Assembly: GCA_964412555.1 (NCBI GenBank)
Contig: CAYPPG010000103.1
Span: 1 to 18,412, forward strand
From: CAYPPG01 sp964412555
GTDB taxonomy: Bacteria; Hinthialibacterota; Hinthialibacteria; Hinthialibacterales; Hinthialibacteraceae
DNA length: 18,412 nucleotides
Reading direction: 5' to 3'
Made by a program: the position numbers and the translations under genes. Positions 1 to 6,017 of this stretch are shown in pieces; position 1 is the first letter of the stretch; each line of letters starts with the position of its first letter. The notes below the pieces were generated by a model. That model was not told the origin of the DNA. It saw only the letters and a program-made list of their open reading frames with translations, and ran no database searches.

Positions 1-19
1 TTTTTACAAATTTCTGCAT
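1..19 (-). CDS. istA: Putative start of istA (IS21 transposase), cut by the window edge
   Basis: Only six codons are present (MQKFVK on the minus strand). The start is supported by a GAGAGG Shine-Dalgarno site at 28-33, eight bases before the ATG, and by position: the first gene inside the left end of an IS21 element should be istA, the DDE-type integrase-like transposase. No domain can be seen in so short a piece, so the identity rests on context. Confidence 0.4.
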
Positions 20-51
20 TTTTTTTCCTCTCGACTTTTTGCCGGTTCGTC

Positions 52-80
52 AGTATGATGGAAAAAAGACTCAGCGTCAG
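52..80 (-). promoter_or_regulatory. Candidate promoter for istA
   Basis: On the minus strand there is CTGACG (75-80), a 17 bp spacer, then CATACT (52-57). Each hexamer matches four of six sigma-70 consensus positions. The site lies between the terminal repeats and the putative istA start. This is pattern matching only. Confidence 0.35.
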
Positions 81-95
81 AAGGATTTTGGAGGG

Positions 96-211
96 TGTCG
101 GTTTCGCCCGAAACAGGGTGCCGATTTCGAGTGAAATAGGGTGTCGATTTCCTCCGAAATCACCTGTCGATTTAATTCCGAAACAACATGCCGATTTCGC
201 CGGAATACGCA
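96..211. repeat. Five IS21-type terminal repeats (~23 bp period)
   Basis: Units begin at 96, 119, 142, 165 and 189, a period of 23, 23, 23 and 24 bp. The core is TGYCGATTTCnnCCGAAA: TG, C or T, CGATTT, a variable 3-5 bases, then CGAAA or GGAAT. The last unit (189-211) ends in CA and is the element terminus. Multiple terminal repeats of this type are the transposase-binding sites of IS21-family elements. The units are adjacent with almost no spacer, so this is not a CRISPR array. Confidence 0.75.
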
Positions 212-996
212 ATCGATGGCGGACGTTTTAAATAAAGGTCTGCGTAATAAAGATTCAGATATCTTTTCAACAACTTAAGTGCAACAGCTTCTTGGGCGTC
301 GATGGCATTTGGAATTACTGGAGGCAGGTCTTGCTGATCTGCTTTTTCAAGAAATATAAGTTCCTGTTCATCTAGCACGGCAAGACGACTTTTAGAGATT
401 GTTTTTCGGCGAGAACGGATATTCTCCATAAGAATCCCTTGATTAGGCCGGATTTTTGATCGAAACCAGTCGGTAAAGCCCCAAGGATTTGATGGTACGC
501 GATAAGCGGATTCGTCATCAGGGGAATGGAAAATTTCACCGGCACGATCAAACGGAATATGCTGTCGGCGGTCGAGAATTGTCACATCCATGTGCATAAA
601 AGGAAACTGAATCTGAACACATCGTGTACAACGTTCAAGACTAGTAGATCCTGGAAATACTTGTAGCGATTTTTCTAAAACATCTAATGCCTGAGAATCT
701 TTCCAGTTTCTTGGGACATCAATCTCGACTATGGCATCCACATCGAAACGGTCGTCATCAGCGCCGTTGATAATCGTAGTGCTAGTCGCAATAGATCCCT
801 GGGCATAAATTAGACTTTGCCCATCAACCAAATAGGGAGCAAGTGGGCTTTCGTCACGTTCTAAATAAGTCTTGAGCCTTCGATATCGGTTTTCTGCGAT
901 GAGCCGATCTCGTGGACTCAATTCGATTAGTGTTGCTACATCAAGCAATACTTCATCGAGTGTATCTGTGGAGTATATTTGATATGCGTTTGACAT
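172..996 (-). CDS. CD-NTase-like nucleotidyltransferase, C-terminally truncated by an IS end
   Basis: The protein has the polymerase-beta/OAS-type nucleotidyltransferase signature. There is a glycine-serine motif AQGSIATSTT (G67-S68), a metal-binding FDVDAIVEID (D85, D87) and a third aspartate in HMDVTIL (D137). This spacing matches the CD-NTases that make cyclic oligonucleotide second messengers in CBASS anti-phage systems, although other OAS-like enzymes share it. The start is fixed by an AGGAG site six bases upstream (1003-1007). About 261 residues are native. The last ~13 residues and the stop codon come from the IS21 end at 211, so the helical C-terminal part expected in a full protein of 300 or more residues is missing. 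No CBASS effector is visible next to it; one may have lain on the side removed by the IS. The catalytic triad is intact, but the truncated protein is probably misfolded or altered. The nucleotidyltransferase fold is quite sure, the CBASS role is inference. Confidence 0.78.
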   Translation of the reverse strand: MSNAYQIYSTDTLDEVLLDVATLIELSPRDRLIAENRYRRLKTYLERDESPLAPYLVDGQSLIYAQGSIATSTTIINGADDDRFDVDAIVEIDVPRNWKDSQALDVLEKSLQVFPGSTSLERCTRCVQIQFPFMHMDVTILDRRQHIPFDRAGEIFHSPDDESAYRVPSNPWGFTDWFRSKIRPNQGILMENIRSRRKTISKSRLAVLDEQELIFLEKADQQDLPPVIPNAIDAQEAVALKLLKRYLNLYYADLYLKRPPSIAYSGEIGMLFRN

Positions 997-1322
997 TTTT
1001 TGCTCCTGTTAAATATAAAATCTCAGGGTGCTAATGCGATGAGGATTTAAGAGAATATGCAAAATTCAGAACCACTTCAGGCAGAGAATCATGCAGATTC
1101 AACAGGCTTTGTTTGTGTGGTTGTACAATATATATGCCATATTACACCTGACTATATACAATATATTGTAATTTTTAAACTTATGCTTCTGGTAATCCAA
1201 TTCTCCTATCGAATAACCGAGTCATTGTGGCTCTTTTCTTTAGCAATGCTGAATCTCTCATGCGCCAAAATGGCAGTGTGTTTAATCCTCGATTCATGTT
1301 ATACAAAAATACAAACAAGAGT
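997..1322. other. AT-rich intergenic region with operator-like repeats
   Basis: No convincing gene is present in 326 bp; the short reading frames here look random in composition. It holds the Shine-Dalgarno site of the nucleotidyltransferase (1003-1007), an 8 bp palindrome TTGTACAA (1121-1128) and a perfect 14 bp palindrome TACAATATATTGTA (1157-1170). The 10-mer TACAATATAT occurs at 1124-1133 and again at 1157-1166. The 1171-1322 part shows nothing recognisable. Confidence 0.5.
1121..1170. promoter_or_regulatory. Candidate operator pair (TACAATATAT, 33 bp apart)
   Basis: Two identical 10-mers start 33 bp apart, close to three helical turns. Each sits in a palindrome: TTGTACAA at 1121-1128 and TACAATATATTGTA at 1157-1170. 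This geometry suits a dimeric repressor binding on one face of DNA upstream of the nucleotidyltransferase. AT-rich DNA yields such matches by chance, so confidence is low. Confidence 0.3.
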
Positions 1323-1556
1323 TCAGTATTTTTTATCCTTCGGTGGACAAGGATCATGTCCGTAACTGTCTTTATCCCGAATTTGTCCATTTGGCCGGTG
1401 AATAACCAACTCTGATTGTTGATTGATCGCCAAATCCCGGCCCGCCTGGATTGCATCCCCTTGGTTTTGATGGATCGATGAGACTCGCTTATTACCTTCA
1501 CCTCTTACAGCCCAGTCCTTTCCATGCGGTACAACGTGGATATTCTTCTTTGCCAT
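1323..1556 (-). CDS. DUF2188 family small protein
   Basis: A 77-residue protein starting MAKKNIHVVPHGKDWAVRGE and containing the body typical of DUF2188: an N-terminal strand with a 'V.P....WaV..eg..r.s' pattern, a helix (GDAIQAGRDLA), then ELVIHRPNGQIRDKDSYG. Members are small soluble proteins of unknown function, often on plasmids and in accessory DNA. I chose the ATG at 1556 over one 13 codons upstream because CTCCTTT on the plus strand (1568-1574) gives a good AAAGGAG site 11 bases before it, and family members begin at this point. The gene points the same way as the truncated nucleotidyltransferase, 326 bp away, and is divergent from the XRE gene. Confidence 0.82.
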   Translation of the reverse strand: MAKKNIHVVPHGKDWAVRGEGNKRVSSIHQNQGDAIQAGRDLAINQQSELVIHRPNGQIRDKDSYGHDPCPPKDKKY

Positions 1557-1606
1557 AATGATTCGCACTCCTTTACAGAAATAATTGTTTTTCATTGCAA
1601 ATCCGC

Positions 1607-1635
1607 TTGAAAAGCCGTCTTATGTATGCGATACT
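1607..1635 (+). promoter_or_regulatory. Probable sigma-70-type promoter for the XRE/ImmA genes
   Basis: TTGAAA at 1607-1612 (five of six consensus positions), a 17 bp spacer, and GATACT at 1630-1635 (four of six). TG at 1627-1628 gives an extended -10. Transcription would start near 1642, leaving a leader of about 84 bases before the XRE start codon. Confidence 0.55.
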
Positions 1636-1651
1636 GTTTCAGTGATGAAAC
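1636..1651. promoter_or_regulatory. Inverted-repeat operator abutting the -10 box
   Basis: GTTTCA-gtga-TGAAAC is a perfect 6 bp inverted repeat with a 4 bp centre directly after the -10 hexamer, overlapping the predicted start of transcription. A dimeric XRE-type repressor bound here would block its own promoter. Autoregulation is inferred from position; the protein encoded at 1726 is the obvious candidate ligand. Confidence 0.5.
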
Positions 1652-1725
1652 GGCCACAAATGGAATATACTTGCTTTTGTATCACTTGTCAAACACTTTT
1701 TCATAAAAGAAACACGGAGGCTATC

Positions 1726-2097
1726 ATGGCAGGCATAACACTTCAGACATTGGGAAGAAAATTATCTGAAGTAAGGGGTACTCGAGGAATTCGAGAAGTA
1801 TCTGAAGAAATTGGAGTTAGCCCTGCAACATTATCGAGAATTGAAAGGGGGAATCTACCTGATTTAGTTACTTTTGGGAAAATTTGTAAATGGCTCAAAA
1901 TCGATCCGGGAAAAGTACTCGGTATATCTGCAGGCGATAAAGGTCGGAATCAACAAGCAAAACCATTAGTCCATTTTAGAAGAGATCGAGAAATTTGCCA
2001 TGAAACCGCGAAGGCGCTAGCTGACGCAATTCTTGTTGCGCAGAATTATTTTTTCAACGATCAGATTACTTATGTGGAAGATTCCGATCATGAGTAA
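1726..2097 (+). CDS. XRE-family helix-turn-helix transcriptional regulator
   Basis: A 123-residue DNA-binding protein. Residues ~8-66 form a Cro/CI-type HTH with the recognition-helix signature GVSPATLSRIERG (residues 30-42) followed by LPDLVTFGKICKWLKIDP. The C-terminal half (residues ~75-123) has no recognisable domain. The start at 1726 is set by GGAGG at 1716-1720. An in-frame upstream ATG at 1585 would add 47 residues that do not look like protein and would run through the promoter. The stop overlaps the start of the downstream metallopeptidase by 8 bp, so the two are translated together. XRE plus ImmA pairs are known phage and ICE switches in which the peptidase cleaves the repressor (ImmR/ImmA of ICEBs1 is the model). 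Here the pair probably controls itself and perhaps the large operon behind it. Confidence 0.92.
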   Translation: MAGITLQTLGRKLSEVRGTRGIREVSEEIGVSPATLSRIERGNLPDLVTFGKICKWLKIDPGKVLGISAGDKGRNQQAKPLVHFRRDREICHETAKALADAILVAQNYFFNDQITYVEDSDHE

Positions 2098-2677
2098 TTC
2101 ATTTGCCAGGGGATTCAAGGCTTGGTGTGAAAAAGTCTCAACAGAATATAGGCAGATTTTAGGTTTATGTGATGTTGATCCTTTAAACGCATTTGATTTG
2201 GCTGAATATTTTGGAATTCCTGTTGTAAACATTGATAAAATCCCAGGATTAAATCAGGCATCAATAAATCAACTGGTCAAAAAAGATCCTGGGAGCTGGT
2301 CTGCGATTAGTATAACCTTGGGTGATAGACGATTGATTATTCTCAATCCCACGCATTCCCATTATCGCCAACAAAGTAATTTGATGCATGAGTTGTCTCA
2401 TTTCATTTTGAACCATGAACCAGCAAAATTCGCCTTGGTAGGTGATGGTATGATGATGGTCAGCGATTATGACAAAAAGCAGGAAGATGAGGCTCATTGG
2501 TTGACAGGCTGTCTTTTGTTACCCCGAAAGGCCTTATTAAAGATAAAAAGTAGCCGCATGACGGAAGATACTGTAAAAGAAAAATATTCTGTGAGCATTC
2601 AGATGTATAAATACAGGATTAATGTTACTGGAGTTAACCGTCAAACAGTAAAAGCTAAAAGTTATACTCGAAGGTGA
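2090..2677 (+). CDS. ImmA/IrrE family metallo-endopeptidase
   Basis: A 195-residue soluble zinc peptidase. The zincin motif is MHELSHFILNH (HExxH at H100-H104). The downstream helix EDEAHWLTGCLLLP supplies the probable third metal ligand (E134), in the usual spot for ImmA/IrrE proteins. An N-terminal segment DAFDLAEYFGIPV-like (DPLNAFDLAEYFGIPVVN, residues 30-47) is also typical. The start is the ATG at 2090, overlapping the XRE stop (2095-2097), with GGAAG upstream at 2076-2080. Longer starts at 2033 or 2072 would overlap further and add a non-family N-terminus. The natural substrate is most likely the XRE repressor encoded just upstream. IrrE/PprI of Deinococcus is the other well-known branch, where cleavage of a repressor triggers a DNA-damage response. 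Both genes are clearly more AT-rich than the helicase genes that follow. Confidence 0.92.
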   Translation: MSNSFARGFKAWCEKVSTEYRQILGLCDVDPLNAFDLAEYFGIPVVNIDKIPGLNQASINQLVKKDPGSWSAISITLGDRRLIILNPTHSHYRQQSNLMHELSHFILNHEPAKFALVGDGMMMVSDYDKKQEDEAHWLTGCLLLPRKALLKIKSSRMTEDTVKEKYSVSIQMYKYRINVTGVNRQTVKAKSYTRR

Positions 2678-2680
2678 TTA

Positions 2681-2728
2681 ATGATATTTGCGTATATTCT
2701 CATTACACAAAAAATTCATGAATACTAA
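2681..2728 (+). CDS. Possible 15-residue leader ORF overlapping the drmD start
   Basis: ATG at 2681 is preceded by AAGGTG (2671-2676, five-base spacing) and encodes MIFAYILITQKIHEY, ending in TAA at 2726-2728. It overlaps the probable drmD ATG at 2718, which itself lacks a clear Shine-Dalgarno site. Such an arrangement could couple translation of drmD to the upstream genes. There is no other support for it being expressed. Confidence 0.25.
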   Translation: MIFAYILITQKIHEY

Positions 2729-5700
2729 AACTTCTTCTAAAAATAACACAATCGTAGTTCCAAATTTCCAACCACCACGCGTGGGCATGCTTGCCATCGT
2801 TCGCAAGCGTCGAGGCGTGGTAACCGAAGTTCGCGAGTTCCCGGGCGAAATGGGGCTGCTTCATTTGACTCGCATCGACTACAAGGATGATTACCGGCCG
2901 ATCAGTGAGGAACTGATTTGGGAACTTGAGCCTTCTACTCGGCTATTAGAGCCAAATGAATTGCCACGTCCATCCGATGAGCCGATGCGGGGTGACGAAT
3001 TCGATGCGTTGATCCGTGCGGCGCGGTGGAGCGCGATCAATCCATATCTCGATCCGGACGCGGAAGGGCCGCTTGATCGTCTGCCGGTTTCATCTCCCTT
3101 TCACGGCGCGATTGAGGTGGAAAATTATCAGCTCGTACCGCTTTTAAAGGCGTTACGGATGCCACGCGTGAGCTTGTTGATTGCGGATGATGTAGGTTTG
3201 GGGAAGACGATCGAAGCCGGATTGATTCTTTCGGAATTGTTGATTCGCCGCCGGGTGAACCGGATTTTGATCCTGACTCCCGCTTCTCTACGGATTCAAT
3301 GGCAGCGGGATGAATTGTGGGGTAAATTCGCTTTGCCATTTGAAATTGTAGACCGTGAGACCACCTTCCAACTCAAGAAATCATTCGGGATCGACTCCAA
3401 TCCTTGGCGCTGCTGTTCCCGAATCGTTTCTTCCTACCATTATTTGCGACAACCGGATGTGTTGGAGCAATTTTTAAGCGCGTCCCGCGTTGCGGAAGGC
3501 TCCCCCAATTTGCCATGGGATTTGTTGATCGTGGATGAGGTCCACAATTTAATGCCGGCGCCGATGGGAGAAGACAGTCAGCTATGTCAGATGCTGCGGC
3601 ATATCATCCCGTTGTTTGAACATCGCATTTTTCTAACCGCGACTCCGCATAACGGCCACACGCGTTCTTTTTCCGGCTTGCTGGAGATGCTCGATCCGGT
3701 CCGTTTCAGCCGCACCGATGAATTGCGCCCTGCGGAGCGTGAACGGGTAAAACAAGTTGTGATTCGGCGGCTCAAACGCGAAATCAACGAGCGAACCGAT
3801 CCTCCGCGTTTCTGCACGCGGAAGCCGCCGCTAGCGATTCTTCTCGATTTTGCCGCTCCTGAACTGCAATTAATCAACGCGTATGAAATGTTCCGGTCCA
3901 AAGTCCGCACAGCAATAGCCCAGGCGTCGAAAAAACGGCGTTTGGCGGGAAAATTCGCCATCGAGATTTTAGGGAAACGGTTGCTGAGTGGGCCGATTAC
4001 GTTTTTTGAATCCTGGCGGCGGTGCAAATTGGGATTGAAGGAGGAGGAGACCGCCGATGACGACGCTCTGGTTGCTGCTGGGAAAACTGTGGAAGAGGAT
4101 ATGCCTGACGATCGTGAAGCGCAGGAGCGCGGAAAGACCGCTTCCTCTATCATTGGGGCGTGGATGAAGCCTATTTATGAGGAAATTCAAAAAGAAATAC
4201 GACAAATCGATGGAGCGGCGAAAGGATTGGGCATCGATTTGGGAAATGAAACTATTTTTCAAAATCCAAAGGAAGATTCACGATTTCACGCATTGTGCGA
4301 TCACATCGAAAAGTATTTGCGAAAAGATGGGAAATGGCGGGAAGATGAGCGGATGGTGGTTTTTACGGAATACAAAACCACTCTTGATTATTTGTTGCGG
4401 CGATTGCGGGATACGTATGCAGGGCAGGACGAGAGGTTTATGTTTTTGTATGGTGGAATGGATGATTTGCAGCGTGAACAAATCAAGGATGCGTTCAACG
4501 ATGCGGAATCGAAGGTTCGCGTATTGATCGCGACGGATGCGGCGTCGGAAGGGTTGAATCTGCAAAGCACGGCCCGCTATCTCCTGCATTACGATTGTCC
4601 GTGGAATCCTTCGCGGTTGGAGCAGCGAAACGGGCGGTTGGACCGTCACGGGCAGGCGCGCGATGTTACTATCTTTCATTTCGCCAGCGAGGAAAACGCC
4701 GATCTGAAATTCATGTCGTATTTAATCGGCAAAGTGGACCAGATTCGCGAAGATTTGGGGACGGTCGGCGAGATTTTCGATGAAGCGACTCACCGGCGTC
4801 TCATCGAAGGTGACGATGTAAAGGAAGTGCAGGAAACACTTGATGGATTGCTCGATCAAGTCAGGGAAACCATCGATATGGATGCGGACGATTCTATCGA
4901 GATTGATCCGCAATCGGGTGAAGAGATTTTGCAGCGGAAAATCGAAGCGCTGGCTTCCGAATTGGATCTCGATCCAGTCACGCAACGGGATACATTGGAA
5001 ACCGCCATGGCGATCGAGTATGGGCATCCGCAATTATCGGATCCGGATTCTCTTGACCGTTTTACTTTCATCAATCCGAATCTTGCTGGTTGGAAAGATA
5101 CCATCGATGAAACCATCCGCAAGCAAACGCGGGACCGCACTCTTGGTCCGGTTCCCAAATTGGCGTTCAGCGCAAAACCATTTATTCAAATGATTAGCGG
5201 AAGACCGGTTTTCCGGCCGCGCGCCGATACGCTGATGCTGCATCAAGGCCATCCTCTGATGCAAAAAGCCGTCGGTGTGTTGACGCGCAAGCGGTATCCC
5301 GAAACCGGCGCGGTTTCCCGCTGGACGGTTCGTTATGGCGATGTGCCGGATAAGTATGAAGCTCTCATTCTTTTGCATGTCGAGGAATTGGGGGTAAATG
5401 AATTGCGGGAAACATTTCATCATTGGATTCAAACCTATCAATTACCCGTTTCGGATGGAGAACTCGGGGCTTCGTTGCCTCATACCCCTGCTGCTCAACT
5501 CGGTCGAGTCGGGCATTACCGGGACGCGGCGCAAATCGAGCAGGCGCGGCATTTGCTTGATGATTTGGAGCCGGATTTGCAGGATTTCGTTCGATCCTTG
5601 CGCTCCGATGTAACCAAGCGATTGCGTGAACAATTGATTCTTGATGGGGATGCCGCACGCAAAGAAGAAGAACGCCGGTACCAAAGTCGTCAGGGGGAAG

Positions 5701-6017
5701 TGTCCGCCCTGATCGCCGATAATACCTTGGCGAAATTGGAAAAAGAGATACGCCAATTAAAAATCAACCAATGGCAAGGGAGATTATTCGAATCGCAATC
5801 CTACATTGAAGATTTAGAACAATCCATCAAGATCATGGAAGAAGAACTCCAACGGAGAAAACAGCATTATGAAGAAATCCGGGATCAATTGGCGAGAGAA
5901 CGGGAGCGGATTGTGAAATATCTGATGCCGAAGCGGTACACGCTGCAAGGCGAGGCGCAGGTTTTCCCTGTTGCAGTGGAAGTTCGTTTTCCTTTCAAAA
6001 CGGGAGGTGACCGGTGA
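2718..6017 (+). CDS. drmD: SNF2-family helicase, DISARM DrmD-like
   Basis: A ~1099-residue superfamily 2 ATPase of the SNF2/RapA type. Residues ~10-70 form the small N-terminal domain (RVGMLAIVRKRRGVVTEV) seen in DrmD-like proteins. Motif I is DDVGLGKT (K163), motif II DEVH (D273-H276), motif III LTATPHNGH (~306-314). The helicase C half starts near residue 545 (MVVFTEYKTT), with motif V ATDAASEGLNLQ (~605) and motif VI QRNGRLDRHGQ (636-646). A long charged coiled coil follows at ~980-1075. The ATG at 2718 and a TTG at 2688 are both possible starts; conserved sequence begins after the ATG. The stop overlaps the methyltransferase start by four bases (GTGA), so they form one translational unit. 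Gene order with an adenine methyltransferase and a DUF1998 helicase is what suggests drmD; RapA-like and other SNF2 defence helicases are the alternatives. In DISARM this protein is part of the anti-phage complex. Confidence 0.85.
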   Translation: MNTKTSSKNNTIVVPNFQPPRVGMLAIVRKRRGVVTEVREFPGEMGLLHLTRIDYKDDYRPISEELIWELEPSTRLLEPNELPRPSDEPMRGDEFDALIRAARWSAINPYLDPDAEGPLDRLPVSSPFHGAIEVENYQLVPLLKALRMPRVSLLIADDVGLGKTIEAGLILSELLIRRRVNRILILTPASLRIQWQRDELWGKFALPFEIVDRETTFQLKKSFGIDSNPWRCCSRIVSSYHYLRQPDVLEQFLSASRVAEGSPNLPWDLLIVDEVHNLMPAPMGEDSQLCQMLRHIIPLFEHRIFLTATPHNGHTRSFSGLLEMLDPVRFSRTDELRPAERERVKQVVIRRLKREINERTDPPRFCTRKPPLAILLDFAAPELQLINAYEMFRSKVRTAIAQASKKRRLAGKFAIEILGKRLLSGPITFFESWRRCKLGLKEEETADDDALVAAGKTVEEDMPDDREAQERGKTASSIIGAWMKPIYEEIQKEIRQIDGAAKGLGIDLGNETIFQNPKEDSRFHALCDHIEKYLRKDGKWREDERMVVFTEYKTTLDYLLRRLRDTYAGQDERFMFLYGGMDDLQREQIKDAFNDAESKVRVLIATDAASEGLNLQSTARYLLHYDCPWNPSRLEQRNGRLDRHGQARDVTIFHFASEENADLKFMSYLIGKVDQIREDLGTVGEIFDEATHRRLIEGDDVKEVQETLDGLLDQVRETIDMDADDSIEIDPQSGEEILQRKIEALASELDLDPVTQRDTLETAMAIEYGHPQLSDPDSLDRFTFINPNLAGWKDTIDETIRKQTRDRTLGPVPKLAFSAKPFIQMISGRPVFRPRADTLMLHQGHPLMQKAVGVLTRKRYPETGAVSRWTVRYGDVPDKYEALILLHVEELGVNELRETFHHWIQTYQLPVSDGELGASLPHTPAAQLGRVGHYRDAAQIEQARHLLDDLEPDLQDFVRSLRSDVTKRLREQLILDGDAARKEEERRYQSRQGEVSALIADNTLAKLEKEIRQLKINQWQGRLFESQSYIEDLEQSIKIMEEELQRRKQHYEEIRDQLARERERIVKYLMPKRYTLQGEAQVFPVAVEVRFPFKTGGDR

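Larger units (their letters stand above)
1..211 (-). mobile_element. Left end of an IS21-family insertion sequence (partial)
   Basis: Read on the minus strand, the element begins with TGCGTATTCCGGCG at 211. This is the 5'-TG end with multiple terminal repeats typical of IS21-family elements. It continues through five ~23 bp terminal repeats, a promoter-like stretch, a Shine-Dalgarno site and an ATG at 19-17, as expected upstream of istA. The nucleotidyltransferase reading frame to its right runs straight into this end, which places the junction at 211/212. The rest of the element (istA, istB, other end) lies outside the window, so target duplication and the exact family cannot be verified. 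Confidence 0.68.

Noticed and set aside
96..211. Short regular repeats as a CRISPR array
   Set aside because: The units abut with almost no unique spacer and vary between copies. The terminal TG/CA and adjacent gene truncation fit an IS21 end.
1057..1501. Open frames of 62-106 codons on both strands in and around the intergenic region
   Set aside because: Composition is random-looking, they overlap the DUF2188 gene or each other, no ribosome-binding sites were found and no family is recognised.
1572..1600. TTGCAA-17-TGTAAA on the minus strand as the DUF2188 promoter
   Set aside because: The -10 would overlap the gene's own ribosome-binding site (1568-1574), so that site would not be transcribed.
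1585..1725. Longer N-terminus for the XRE regulator starting at 1585
   Set aside because: It would cross the promoter and the inverted-repeat operator, adds non-family sequence, and the GGAGG at 1716-1720 sets the start at 1726.
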